Positions 1 to 10,642 of a DNA stretch of 21,838 nt are shown piece after piece. The notes under the pieces are model-generated. The model was not told where the DNA came from. It did not search any database and was given only the letters and a program-made list of their open reading frames with translations. Position numbers and translations under genes: made by a program. Positions within the stretch are counted from its first letter, which is position 1. Every line of letters begins with the position of its first letter. The stretch covers positions 1,519,917-1,541,754 of the forward strand of contig PJRA01000313.1 in assembly GCA_016987375.1 (NCBI GenBank). The letters are read 5' to 3'. The stretch comes from Brachionus koreanus (lineage: Eukaryota; Rotifera; Eurotatoria; Ploima; Brachionidae).

Positions 1-24
1 AATTTGCAGATTTTTCATAATAGT

Positions 25-65
25 GCAACTTTGAATGCTGCACCATGTTGTATTTACAAAACTTG
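25..65 (+). repeat. Dispersed 41-base repeat, copy A
   Basis: This stretch matches 1051-1091 in the same orientation at 35 of 41 positions, starting GCAACTTTGAAT and ending AACTTG. It is the lone copy of a motif that also forms an inverted pair near position 1000. Weaker similarity continues beyond both copies. Confidence 0.6.
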
Positions 66-337
66 CTTTTGTCTTTTGAAAGAAAAATTATAAGAATTTT
101 TAACATTTTGTTCTGTTCATTTTGTACTAAATTTCACAAAACCAATTTACAGTTTATGGCTTTTAACGATTCTTACATACAAATACATCGTACAAGAAAA
201 TTTATTGTGAAAAAATCAAATAAATTTAGCATCTCAATTTTGATTTACTTTTTCTTGTATGATTCACTTTATGAAGATAATTCAGTTCCTTTGATCAATT
301 AATTTTAGTTTATTTAACAAAAAAATTATTGTATTTC

Positions 338-434
338 CTTGTTCATTTATGCTATGACACACTTTTGAACCATGCACCAAAATAAATCTCGTTCTTGTAT
401 GAACTGTTATAGCATGGTTTAATAAAGTAACAAG
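338..434 (+). repeat. Imperfect inverted repeat (hairpin-forming)
   Basis: The arm at 338-359 (containing GCTATGACA) is roughly the reverse complement of 405-434 (containing TGTTATAGC). The right arm has a seven-base insertion relative to the left. It may be a short foldback or MITE relic; no target duplication is visible. Confidence 0.4.
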
Positions 435-523
435 TTTATGTCTGCATCAAACTATGGAATTCATAATTTAATGCGTTATCAAGACATGCTTAAAAAAAAA
501 TAAAATCATTTTTATTAAAAGAT

Positions 524-540
524 TTGGTGCAGCACCAAAA
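524..540 (+). repeat. Perfect 17-base inverted repeat
   Basis: TTTGGTGC and GCACCAAA flank a single A, a perfect hairpin. The same GCACCA string recurs in the repeat at 25-65 and near 374, which suggests shared ancestry with the local repeat family. Confidence 0.45.
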
Positions 541-938
541 ATAAATATTAGAAAAAAAAATTTGATAAGCGGTTTTTATTTTTTGTTTCAAAGTTTGATG
601 AGTACATTAACCTATGTTTACTCTATTATACCATGCGTTTATAACTAAAAATGTTAAAGTAGACGAGTTATAGAAATGTTACAACAGTCTATTTTCTATT
701 AATTTACTATAACAAACAAAATGAAAAAAATGTAATGGGTTTTTTTAGCCTGATTAAAGATAGACGCCGGTTAAACAAATAATAAAAAATTAAAATAATT
801 CGAAATAAAATTCCAAAAAATATATTATGATTGATAAATGGTAAAAAAAAATTTTTTTAATAAAAAATATTCTATGGTCAGTCAACTTATATAATAAAGA
901 GATCAAAATTTAAAAACTCTTTATAGAAGATTAGAAGT

Positions 939-1091
939 AAGTTCTGTAAATGTAACATGATGCAACATTCATATTTGTGTCATTAAGACAATTCATGTAT
1001 AGCTTTGAAAATTTAGCAAAATTTAAAATTGGACAAATTTAGCTATAAATGCAACTTTGAATTTTGCACTATGTTACATTTACAGAACTTG
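939..1091 (+). repeat. Inverted-repeat element, about 150 bp, copies B and C
   Basis: The first 20 bases of the left arm (from 939, AAGTTCTGTAAATGTAACAT) are exactly the reverse complement of part of 1051-1091. The match continues with a few mismatches to about 974. The arms enclose about 80 bases. Together with the direct copy at 25-65 this looks like a small foldback/MITE-like family. Confidence 0.6.
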
Positions 1092-1449
1092 TAAAAACTT
1101 ATAGAAAAAAAAATTATATTCGTTTGTTAGCATTAATTTTGTACAAAATTTTAAAAAATCTAAATAAAAATACTTTTAAAAGTTACAAGCTATAACATTT
1201 TTACACATATATTTAAATGATCTATAAATTACTAATTAATTAAACATAATTTAACATATCTGAGAAAAAAATAATAATTCATTAATCAATTTTTAAGTTC
1301 ACTTTTGTAAAATAATAAAAAAAATGAATTTTCTTAAATTTCTTAAGACATTGATTCTCTATATTTTTTTAAATTGGAAGAATTAGATTTTAGTTACTAA
1401 GCAACTGAATATAATCGAATATTTCTATATAAATTAATTGAGTCAAATT

Positions 1450-1467
1450 CTCTTTTAGAAAGCTGTG
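1450..1467 (+). promoter_or_regulatory. Acceptor-like site just upstream of the MOB4 start
   Basis: A pyrimidine-rich stretch ending in TTTTAG lies nine bases before the ATG. It looks like a 3' splice site, so the 5' UTR probably begins with either a spliced leader or a distal noncoding exon. No upstream donor can be assigned. Confidence 0.4.
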
Positions 1468-2531
1468 ATGACTAGCTCAGAAATGGTCAAACAAATTGTT
1501 CATCAAAATGAAATAGACGAGCTTAATCAGCCCAAACAAAATTCTATTTTAAGACGAAACCGACCTGGCTGCTCTGAAAAAGTATTCTCAGAATGGTTTA
1601 AATTAAGAAAAGTTTTTTAAATTGAAATCTTAAGGAATGGAATAGCTGGTCTGAAGAAGACCTAGACGAAATGGAAAGCACCTTAGCTGTGCAGCAGGTT
1701 TTAAAAAAATTTTCAAAATTTTTTATTTTTAATATTTTTTTTATTTAGTATATACAACAATTGATTAAAACAAATCCAAGCGATGTTGAAAAAATTCTTC
1801 AATTGCCAGATCAGCAAGACGAAGGTGTATGGAAGTACGAACATGTACGACAGTTTTGTTTGGATTTGAACAAAATAACAGTTCTTTTACAACACGAATG
1901 CTCACCATCTACATGTTCACAAATGACTGCCACAGAACAGTGGATTTTTTTGTGTGCAGCTCACAAGAATCCCAAAGAAGTAAATAAAATTTCAATTTTG
2001 GTTAATTTCAATTATTTTTTAAAACTTATTCAAGTGCAGTGCAATTGATTATACGCGGCATACTTTAGACGGCGCAGCTTGTTTGCTTAATAGTAATCGT
2101 TATTTTCCCAGCAGGTTTCTTAGACTAAAAATAAATTAGAGTCAAATTTTCTATATTAACTAATATTTAAAGAGTAAATCTCAAGGATTCAAGTGTACAA
2201 AAGCTGGGATCTGTTTGCCGAAGAATATACAGAATTTTTTCGCATGCATATTTTCACCACAGAACTATTTATGACAAATTTGAAGTAATTTCTTTCTTAA
2301 ATCAATTAAACACTTTATTTTTTATTTAAGAAAGAGACGAGTTTATGTAAAAGATTTACAAAATTTGTGATTAAGCATGATTTAATGACTAGCGATAGCT
2401 TAATTGTACCTATTGACGAAGAAGCTGTTCTTATAGAATCAAAAACTGAGCATACTGAACTAAATGAAAAAGAGATAACTCAAATTGAAGTTGAACAAAC
2501 AGATGTAAAGCTTGATGAAAGCGAAGCATAA
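1468..2531 (+). CDS. MOB4: MOB4/phocein-like MOB kinase activator, six exons
   Basis: Exons read 1468-1581, 1635-1697, 1749-1979, 2035-2114, 2173-2284 and 2331-2531, all with GT-AG introns of 46-58 bases, giving 266 aa. The reading reproduces phocein landmarks in order: ILRRNRPG (residues 27-34), [96 protein letters not shown] and LCKRFTKFV. The zinc site of the MOB fold is present as C110, C115, H187 and H192. Phocein is known as a scaffold subunit of STRIPAK phosphatase/kinase complexes, acting in the cytoplasm on Hippo signalling and vesicle traffic. Vertebrate MOB4 is about 225 aa. This one is longer because of about 14 extra N-terminal residues and an acidic Glu/Asp-rich C-terminal tail from about residue 217. 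The ATG at 1468 was chosen because it is the first after a splice-acceptor-like tag; M6 is an alternative start. Confidence 0.95.
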
Positions 2532-2629
2532 ATTGGAATGTAAAAAAAAACAGAGCTCAAAAAAGCTCATTAAATTTTGCCTGTCTTGTTCTATTAATTT
2601 AATTTTTATGTGTAAAAAATTCTATTTAG

Positions 2630-2635
2630 AATAAA
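2630..2635 (+). terminator. Poly(A) signal AATAAA of MOB4
   Basis: A canonical AATAAA sits about 100 bases after the MOB4 stop codon, a normal distance for a compact animal 3' UTR. Confidence 0.55.
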
Positions 2636-3808
2636 TTTATGAAATTATTTATTTTATCTTTAAGCAAACAGGAATTAATAAATAAGTTGATTTTATTCAA
2701 TTTGAATATTTAATCAAAATAATTAAAGATTTTAAATGAATTACAGACTAGAATATGAATTGAAAAAAAAAACCTTTAAGGCATCGTACTAAAAGACTGA
2801 TTTCCCAATTTTGAAAATTTACTGAACCCTAAGTTTGAAATCTTTTGTATTTTCTATAAAATTAAGATAATTGCCTTTAAAGAATTTTGTTTTTAGCGTA
2901 AATGACATGTTTTAAACATTTTAAAAATAAACAAGGTCTATGTTATTAAAATTAAAAAAAATAGTTTCAAAGTTTTCGCGGCATTTTGATTTAGTTTAAT
3001 TTTTTTCCATTATCATTTAAGGGAATCTGTTAAGGGTCAGATTTTTAGAAGCAAAAAAATATAATTTTCGCCATAAATAAAATTCTTTGAAAATAATCTT
3101 AGAAAAAACAGAGAATTTCAAACATATCAGCATGTAAAAATTCTTGAAAATATTTTTGAAAAATTAAAAAGGGATCAGCAAAAATTTGTATTCAAATGAG
3201 AGTCTTTTCAAAAATTGCTTTCATCATCTAGGTAAATATCATTTTGCAAAGGAATGCATTAAAATCATTTTTATTGTTAAATAGTGTTTATATTAGAAAA
3301 TTATTTAAAATGTTTTCTTAATTCATTATATTAGACTTAATTTTAGACTTCCGAGTTTTTTGAGAGAAATTTTTTTATGCTTCTATTTTGATCAAATCAG
3401 TCTTAAATAAATTTTACGCGCTTAAACATGCACAAAAATTTTTCATAGTCTTAATTGCTTCTGATAAAGCTTTTACATTGTTAAAAAAAATATTTTAAAC
3501 ATTATTCCAAGAATTGATTCTTAATATTTTGGTTTTTGAGCTACTTCAATTGCAAAACCTACTGTTTTATGTTTATGATTAATAATTTAAAAATATCTCA
3601 CTAATGCTATTTAACGTATCCAAAATATAAAAGCAATTTTAAATATTTTAAGTAATAATCAGAATTTTTTTTTAAAAATTATATGAGCAAAATAATTACT
3701 TTATAAGAGTGGGTCAAAAAAATTGAATTTTTTTAATCTTTTTAATTAAAATGTTTCTTAATTCTGTTAATTTTAACAAATGATATGACTTTTAGTATTA
3801 TTTATGTA

Positions 3809-3867
3809 TGCTAAAATCAAAAATATCCAGTCTTTTAAAAGACGCAAAATTTTATGACTCAACATAA
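3809..3867 (+). repeat. Dispersed repeat, left copy (matches 20697-20755)
   Basis: Both copies begin TGCTAAAATCAAAAATAT and agree at about 52 of 59 positions over the core. Weaker similarity follows downstream. The two copies are about 17 kb apart in the same orientation, so this is an interspersed element of unknown class. Confidence 0.55.
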
Positions 3868-5823
3868 CATTTAAGAAAAATGGCTTAAGAACGAAAGTAG
3901 CACTTTTTAATAAATTAGGATTAATGCTTTAATTGAACTGCTTTAATAATAATTCTGAAATCTTTTTAATTCATTTATTCAATTTCGCTTTCAATCAATT
4001 TTAAAAAGATAAATTAGAAACAAGAATCAACTAAAGACGCTTTTCAGCTTTAAGAAGTTATAATGATCCTATTATCTTAAGTTTTGATTTTTAAAACTGA
4101 CTTTCATATAAAAGGTTTCGTTTTCTAACATTAGAAAATAAGATTTTAAATATTCAAATTAATTTAAGAGCTCGCATAGGGGTAGAATTCAAACTTATAT
4201 TTTAAAGGTTTAAAAAATTAGAACAAATTAAATCAATCGAAGCATTTTGTATTGATAGATTAATTCTTTGATAATTTTTAAATCATATTAAAATATTATA
4301 ATTTTGTTTATTTAACTAAATTTAGAGTAATTAAATTTTCTAATAATAATTATAATAATAAAATAATTTAGTTAACATTACGAGAATGAAAAAAAAATAA
4401 ATAAAATTATAAAATTAAAGTTTTCTCTCTCTGTCTAAATTTAAATATTAAATTAGAGTGCTTTTATAGTTTTAGTCATTCACAATTGTATTTAGTTAAA
4501 GTTTTGATTAATATGATCTAAATTTTGATATTTGATGACATATATAAATTTTTTTTTTCAATCATATTGGTACTAGAAACTTAAGCTGCAGCATTGGGGA
4601 ATTCAATAAAATTAACTTATGTAATTAAAAATACGATAAAAACTGGTTTTAGCACTCAGGAGGAGAAAAAATTATCAATACGTAAAAATTTTAATCTATT
4701 AAATAAATTGAAACTACTAATAAATGAATTGCAAGCAGAGATCTTTTCAAAACAAATAATCGCTTTTGTGTTACCATTAAAATAAATTTAAAAAATTTGC
4801 AATTGATTGATTTTAATTTGGTTATCAGTGCAATTACTTTTCATTTAGTTTAAAAACGAAAAAAATATAAGTATCTGATTCATGTAATTTTTCCGTTTTT
4901 TAACTATACTGAATAATAGTTTAAAATATATATAAAATAATTTTTTTTAAAAGGAAGCTAAAAATTTTCATGACTAATTAAAATTTAATTTTCTTTAGTG
5001 TAAATATCTGATTAAGATGATCAGTCAATTTTAATTACTTTTTTTTTTGCTTTTTTGGCTTGTTTACCTCTAGTCTACAAAAACTCATTTTTGATTTGAT
5101 TAATATTTGAATTCCATGCTTAAAAAGTGACTGTAAGCAGTAAAAAAAAATTATAATTGACTTAATTTTCTTGATTAAGCTTTGTCTTTAATTTTAATTT
5201 AGAAATTTGACGTTCTACATTATCTTTCTAAAATATAAATTAATAAAATTAATCTTATGTTCTACTGGATTGAAAATGAAAAATTTTTATTCACTCCAGG
5301 AATTTATTAGATAAAAAGAAATTATATTAAAAATATAATTTTGTATGATGTGAAAATTATTTTTATTTCTAGTTCAATTAAGATTTTAAACCATTGAAAC
5401 ATGTTAATAACATTTTATTGTTTTAAAAACAAAATTAAAATAAAAGCATAAGTGTTTTTTTTATAATTGTGAAGAAACTCTTTAAAAAAAAAGCATGAAA
5501 AAAATTATCTAGAATAATTGTCCTCTAATCGATTTGCTGATACTTATATAATTAAGAAAATTAGATACTTAACTTGTTTTGTCTTGGCTATGTCTAATGA
5601 AATAGCAAACAGAAAATTTCCAATAAAAATAAAAATCATCAAATCGACATAAACCTAATTCATTAATGTCTTAGCTGAAGAACAAAACTGTCATACTAAT
5701 TTTTTTCCGAAAAAAAATCAATCCTTAAGTGTTAGGTAATGAATATTAATGGATTTTTAGAATTTTTTATTTCAAATATTTTACAAGGAGTAAATTTTTG
5801 TATCCAGCCTTTTCCGATTTTTT

Positions 5824-5843
5824 CAATACTTAATTAAGTATTG
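5824..5843 (+). repeat. Perfect 20-base palindrome
   Basis: CAATACTTAATTAAGTATTG is exactly self-complementary. In A+T-rich DNA this may be chance, and no role is evident. Confidence 0.4.
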
Positions 5844-6169
5844 GATTCTATTTTTTTTAATTTTTTGTTTTTATATTTATTAAGTACGAAAAATGTTCTT
5901 GGTAAATCCATAAGTGTATGAAGCAAAATTAGACTCAATTTAAAATGTTAACTAGCTTTGATTTTAATGTATTTTTTTCTGGTTAATGACTTAATTAGAC
6001 AAGAGAACAACAGATATTGGTTTCTGATAAAATTAACTAAAAATATCTTAAATTACATTTTTTTAACGCGTATAACTAATTTTATATTTAAATTTTTAAT
6101 AATTTAATCAAACATTTCGACTCAATCTGTCGGTTTTAAAACTAATTTTGTGCGTATGCACTTAAAAAC

Positions 6170-6200
6170 TTGCCAATTTTTTTTATATAAAAACTGGCAA
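6170..6200 (+). repeat. Hairpin with TTGCCA/TGGCAA arms
   Basis: A 12-base arm beginning TTGCCAATTT pairs with the arm ending ACTGGCAA with one mismatch, around a short A/T loop. Confidence 0.35.
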
Positions 6201-8152
6201 TATTTTGTAAATTGATATCGCTTTAAGCAATTAAATCAAATTAAAAATGTTTTTGGCATATTGAATTTGGAGGACTAATCAATTTCTGGCGTTCAAATGC
6301 CAAAAGCTTTCATAAGCATTAAGAATTTAATTAAAAATCATTTTAATTTAAAGATTATAAATTCATACTCGAGTTATTCTAAATAAGTTAATTTTTATTC
6401 AATTGAAATTCACAACAGCATAAAAAATTGTGTTTTAAAAACAAGGTTTCTTGTTTTTTTTATTCATCAAAAAATTATTTCAAAAAAGTTTTTTTCTTAT
6501 TTAAAATAAATACAGTTTGAAAAAAAAAATCCTATCAAAATTTTGCTCAAAGTTTTAATAAAATTGAAACCAAATATCAGTTTATTATTTAAATTATCTC
6601 ATTTAGTTATAGTTCGTTTGTAATGTTGACCATGAAATTAATTCTTTATCCTATTTAATTATATTTACAGAAACGGAATTAATTTTAAAAAATGTATATC
6701 CGGCATAGGAGAAATGCTGGAATTTAAGAGAGCTATATACGTTCTTGTTTTCTTTTAAAAATATTCTTATTTCAAATATGAATAATTAGATTGTATAGAT
6801 AAACGTGGTATCTTGTATCATATTATAATTATTTATAGACTTGAATTAATTAGGATTAGTTTTTGCACAAAATTATTGCTCAAGGCTCTAAATAAATAAA
6901 GAAAAATAGGAATTTTCAATATTATGGTTTAAAGCTCTTTTGCTACTGAGCTCCTTTCAATTCAATTCCGCTTAAGCTCAGTCTTTTGATAAACGAAGTC
7001 ATTTAGATTTGAATTTTTTAGGATTCTATTTATTCACGGATTGAAAACATTCTTCTTAAAAACGTGACAAAATTAATTAGTTTTTTTTTTTTTTTATAAA
7101 AAATAAATTAAATGTTGGTACAAAAAATTTAATTGATTTAATTTATTTTATTAATTTAGATCAGATTGTCAGGATCAATAATGCTCTTTTGAGAATATAA
7201 GTAAAATAAAAGATAGCTAAAAATTCTTTTTTTTTTTCAAATAGCTTTGATAGAAAATATATATATTTTTTAAATCCTAGAAGTACTAAAAAAAGCAAAT
7301 GTCAATTTGATGCAAATTAAAAAAAAAGAGGTGTTGTTATCTTTAATTAGATTTATGACGTAAATTGATATTTTTTATTGTTGAAATTTTTCCGATATTT
7401 AAGAGACAATTGGCTTTATCGAAAAGGATTCGCTAGAGCATCGCTAAAAATAGATAATTATTTTAACTCAAGTCAATACAAAGTACATAATAGCCATTTC
7501 ATTTAATAACTCTTATGTTTATCAAATTTTAAACAATTTATTGTTAATTCTAAGTATATTGTATTTTTTTATTTAATAATTATAAATATAAGCATATATT
7601 TCTATGAGGCAAGTGAATTTGATTCCATATTTTTAGTTTGGCAGGAGTAGAAGTAGCCGAGCAATTTTAATTAACGTAATTAAGGATCCAAACTAATCAG
7701 AGCATGTTCATTTGAATCAGGAAGAAACAAAGATTAGACCTAGCATTTAATCAAAAGTAGAGATTATTGATATCAGATACAATTTACTTAAGATTTTTTG
7801 GTCTTGATAAACATATAATTAGAGTGAAGAGGCGAATTAGCTAAAATTCAAATTAATTAAAAATTGTGAGAATAAAATTATACTCAGCATATCTTCTTTT
7901 AAAATCAAAAATAACGTCTGAAAAATTAATTATTTTTATTTTTGACAATTGTAATTTTTTTTTCTAAAAAAAATTTGCATGAAAAATTTTATAAAATTTT
8001 TGTGGAATAATTTTTTTTTAAGTGATAAAAAAAAATGACTAAAAAATTACCCAACAAACCTATTAAGTTAGATTATAAAATTTTATAATTCTATATTTTT
8101 TTATTCAAGTAAAAAATTACAACCAAAAAATTAAAAAAAAAAATTTATTTAG

Positions 8153-8167
8153 ATGGAAAAAAATTAA
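8153..8167 (+). promoter_or_regulatory. Four-codon upstream ORF before the receptor start
   Basis: An acceptor-like ATTTATTTAG ends at 8152 and is followed at once by ATG, three codons and TAA. The receptor ATG lies three bases further on, in the same frame. If transcripts begin or are spliced at 8152, this minimal uORF would be met first and could damp translation of the receptor. This is inference only. Confidence 0.35.
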
Positions 8168-8170
8168 AAA

Positions 8171-9364
8171 ATGCTTTTGGAAATAGTGATACCGTTTGTG
8201 CTCATAATAGGCACGGCAAGCAACTTAATAAATTTTTATATATTTACTCGGCCTGTTCTAAATGGTCTGACTACATTCAGATTTTTGGCTTATTTGTCCA
8301 TGGTTGACTTTTTTTATCTGATTGTCGGTCTACCACACATTCTATCAAATGTTTATTTTGACTACGATTTCAGAGATCATTCAAATCTAATATGCTCATT
8401 GCACTCATTTTTTACCTATTATCTATCGCATTTATCGAGTAATATTCTAGCCGGAGTAGGCGTTTTTAGATGTGTTACCTTGACATCATTGCGGCCGATG
8501 AAGCCCAATCCGTATCTAAAACCAAATCGCTCAACAACCAATCTGGACAACAAATTTTCGCGCAGATTCTCAGCCTCACCATCAATTGACGTAATAGAGT
8601 CCAAAGGACCTCGCAAGTCATTTCTAAAACGATTCATAGCTGACTACGGCAGTGCTGATAAAGTGGTCTTAGCCATGATGCTGGTCATATTTATGTTTGA
8701 TTTTCATTTTTTGATATGGATGCGTCTTTCAAAAATGGACTACGCTCTAATCCATCAAAATTCATCAAATGTTAGCCAGACATTTATTAAATGCTATCCT
8801 TCTCCAAGGACCCAAATGGTTTATACAGAGTTCTACACCAAAGCCTACCATTGGATAGACCTTTTTCTCTATTCTTATATACCATTTAGCATAATGATCA
8901 TATGCACTATTTTGATTATTTATAGGCTTTTTCAAATAAGTAAAAATTTAAATTTGCAAAGTCCGCGCAAAATAGAGAAAAAAGATGCAGCTAACTTTTC
9001 AAAAACAGAGCTTAAAAGCGAAAAAGACACAGATGATCTTAATACTGGTGATAATAAGACACGGTATAAGCTTATCAAAAAATCATCTAAAATCAAGGAC
9101 ATAGCCAAAAAGCGAACTAAAAAGAACAATCAAATTTACAAATTATTATTAACTTTGAATATTTGCTTTTTTGTACTGGTTACACCTTTGGTATTGAGCA
9201 ACACACTCGGCCTGCTAGACTACTTGCGAGACACTCGAATTCTAATATTTGAAATTGTTTATATACTTGCTTATTTAAATCATAGTATGAATTTTTTGTT
9301 TTATCTGTTAAGTTGTGAGATTTATCGAAACATAATTTTTGAGTATTTTAAGAGAATTTTTTAG
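8171..9364 (+). CDS. Rhodopsin-like (class A) seven-transmembrane receptor, probably peptide receptor
   Basis: Single-exon, 397 aa, with seven hydrophobic segments at about residues 3-26, 34-58, 75-101, 164-185, 228-254, 321-346 and 356-382. Class A marks are GTASN in TM1 (N18), LSMVD in TM2 (D46), C75 at the start of TM3 paired with C208 in extracellular loop 2, and prolines P238 in TM5 and P339 in TM6. The DRY motif is FRC (99-101), and NPxxY is replaced by an NHSMNFLFY stretch (370-378). Both ICL2 (about 60 aa) and ICL3 (about 65 aa, Lys-rich) are unusually long. It should couple to G proteins at the plasma membrane. The overall look resembles invertebrate FMRFamide-type and orphan peptide receptors, but the ligand cannot be told. 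The extracellular N-terminus is only a few residues and lacks glycosylation sites, so an upstream exon could be missing. The ATG is the first after an in-frame stop. Confidence 0.88.
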   Translation: MLLEIVIPFVLIIGTASNLINFYIFTRPVLNGLTTFRFLAYLSMVDFFYLIVGLPHILSNVYFDYDFRDHSNLICSLHSFFTYYLSHLSSNILAGVGVFRCVTLTSLRPMKPNPYLKPNRSTTNLDNKFSRRFSASPSIDVIESKGPRKSFLKRFIADYGSADKVVLAMMLVIFMFDFHFLIWMRLSKMDYALIHQNSSNVSQTFIKCYPSPRTQMVYTEFYTKAYHWIDLFLYSYIPFSIMIICTILIIYRLFQISKNLNLQSPRKIEKKDAANFSKTELKSEKDTDDLNTGDNKTRYKLIKKSSKIKDIAKKRTKKNNQIYKLLLTLNICFFVLVTPLVLSNTLGLLDYLRDTRILIFEIVYILAYLNHSMNFLFYLLSCEIYRNIIFEYFKRIF

Positions 9365-9411
9365 CTTTTGTTTTTCCTGTATTTTTTATTGCTTGGTATG
9401 TACATTTTTTA

Positions 9412-9417
9412 AATAAA
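9412..9417 (+). terminator. Poly(A) signal AATAAA of the receptor gene
   Basis: AATAAA about 48 bases after the receptor stop codon; a short 3' UTR is typical of this window. Confidence 0.55.
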
Positions 9418-9419
9418 TT

Positions 9420-9900
9420 TTGATTAAACTTTTTCTATTTTTTAATGATTCATCAAAACTCAAATAAAGTCAAGTCATCATTTTATTAACAATCAAAAAA
9501 ACTAATTCTCAAATGATTTTGTTCTTAATAATTCGAAATTTTTCATAATCATTCGAGACAAAATCGATAATCATCAATTATTTAATGAAGAAAAAAGTAC
9601 TTAAATTTTTTTCCTTTTGTGTAAAATCAAAGGACTCTTTTAGATTTCAAAATAAAATATATTTTCTTGAATATTTGAATGAAATTCTGAAAAATTATAG
9701 TAGAAAAAACAAAAAAATTCAATTAAATTCAAATTTCCAAATTTTAATAGTATTTCTTCTGACTGATTTGTAAATAAAACAATTAAACTAATATGCATTT
9801 TTTATCAAGCAGGCTTAAAACAAAATTATGAAATTTCAATATTTTTTTAATTGACCTCATATTTGTGTATTTGTTTTAAAATTTTCCTTTTTTCATTTAG
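9420..9900. other. Intergenic, no supported feature
   Basis: A+T-rich. A 62-codon frame at 9585-9773 is almost entirely Lys, Phe, Asn, Ile and Leu, has no motif and no coding-like neighbour, so I do not call it. Confidence 0.5.
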
Positions 9901-9904
9901 ATAG

Positions 9905-10093
9905 TTTGCTCCAACCTGGACAGTTTTCGAAAAGGTGTTAAAAGCTTCTTTTCAGGAAAAGCTTCTTTTCCCATATTAGATTATTCTTGGATACTTTTTA
10001 TCTAGGGATAAGTTGGAAGTTGGAACTATTGCTGCAATTTAGGAAGAAGCAGTTAATGAGAAGGAAATTATTTTGAAAAAACAAAATACTTAA
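9905..10093 (+). pseudogene. Decayed reading frame of unknown origin
   Basis: One frame reads through 63 codons with only two internal stops and a clear composition change from the flanks: FAPTWTVFEKVLKASFQEK, then after a stop GYFLSRDKLEVGTIAAI, then after another stop EEAVNEKEIILKKQNT. An acceptor-like CATTTAG precedes it. It looks like an old exon or transposon fragment. I do not recognise the family. It lies next to a LINE relic but in the opposite orientation. Confidence 0.35.
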
Positions 10094-10151
10094 CATCGAT
10101 CAGACCAAACTCATCAGAAAAATACATGCCATATGAAGTAATTTTATCAGT

Positions 10152-10168
10152 TAATAATAATAATAATA
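10152..10168 (+). repeat. Short (TAA)n microsatellite
   Basis: Five consecutive TAA units with a partial sixth. Confidence 0.6.
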
Positions 10169-10274
10169 GTTAATATTCTACGGTCAAGTTTAATTTAACT
10201 AAACTGACAAAGCCAGAAGACTTACGTAATCCCGCTATCGTAAACTTTTTGTTTTTTTTTTTAGTTTCTACCGA

Positions 10275-10419
10275 NNNNNNNNNNNNNNNNNNNNNNNNNN
10301 NNNNNNNNNNNNNNNNNNNNNNNNNNNNNNNNNNNNNNNNNNNNNNNNNNNNNNNNNNNNNNNNNNNNNNNNNNNNNNNNNNNNNNNNNNNNNNNNNNNN
10401 NNNNNNNNNNNNNNNNNNN
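10275..10419. other. Assembly gap (145 N)
   Basis: A run of 145 undetermined bases inside a retrotransposon relic. Repeats commonly cause such breaks. Anything downstream in the relic's reading direction is hidden. Confidence 0.99.
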
Positions 10420-10642
10420 TTGACTCATAATTCAAACTTCTTATTTTTGAATCGAGTTTCGTTGCTTGATTCCAGGCAGGTGCACAGTATTCTAGATGCG
10501 GTCTAACATATGTTTTGTAAAGTTGCAAAAACAATTGAGCATCCCAATACACAAACGTTTTCTTGAGCATACCAAGCATGTTGTAAGCTTTTTTAACGCA
10601 GATTTCGATTTTATCATTCCATTTGAGTCTGTTGTTCACCAT
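10420..10642 (-). mobile_element. Non-LTR retrotransposon (LINE) reverse-transcriptase C-terminal fragment
   Basis: On the minus strand about 74 codons remain, reading VNNRLKWNDKIEICVKKAYN, then MLGMLKKTFVYWDAQLFLQL and YKTYVRPHLEYCAPAWNQ. This is the thumb-side end of LINE reverse transcriptases (Jockey/CR1-like), where the LKW, LGxxKRTF, YKTYVRPxLEYC and PxWNP-like patterns are characteristic. The catalytic FADD box lies upstream and is absent. Sequence before about 10642 turns into ordinary A+T-rich DNA, which suggests 5' truncation. The other side runs into the gap, and homology fades just before it. It is a dead fragment of an element that copied through RNA. Confidence 0.85.

Larger units (their letters stand above)
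1..1449. other. Intergenic, repeats only
   Basis: Very A+T-rich sequence with no convincing exon. The 85-codon frame at 45-302 is composed mainly of Ile, Phe, Asn and Lys codons, overlaps the dispersed repeat and has no recognisable motif. Apart from the repeats listed separately, I see nothing. Confidence 0.6.
2640..8140. other. Long A+T-rich intergenic region
   Basis: About 5.5 kb between MOB4 and the receptor, dominated by homopolymer A and T tracts including 15 T at 7081-7095. Apart from a dispersed repeat copy at 3809-3867 and two palindromes near 5830 and 6185, I find no gene. A 63-codon Lys/Leu/Asn-rich frame at 4594-4785 starts only at TTG after a stop and is not convincing. Because both flanking genes point rightward, part of this DNA could regulate the receptor, but no motif shows it. 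Confidence 0.5.

Noticed and set aside
45..302. 85-codon plus-strand frame
   Set aside because: Composition simply follows A+T-rich DNA (Ile, Phe, Asn, Lys, Leu), it overlaps the dispersed repeat, and it has no motif.
4594..4785. 63-codon plus-strand frame
   Set aside because: Begins at TTG right after an in-frame stop, has no recognisable domain and no splice partner.
8419..8637. Minus-strand frame inside the receptor
   Set aside because: Antisense shadow of a well-supported coding exon; the same applies to 8932-9129.
9585..9773. 62-codon plus-strand frame
   Set aside because: Lys/Phe/Asn/Ile-dominated low-complexity reading without support.
10249..10506. Plus-strand frame across the gap
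   Set aside because: Most of it is undetermined bases and the rest is antisense to the LINE fragment.
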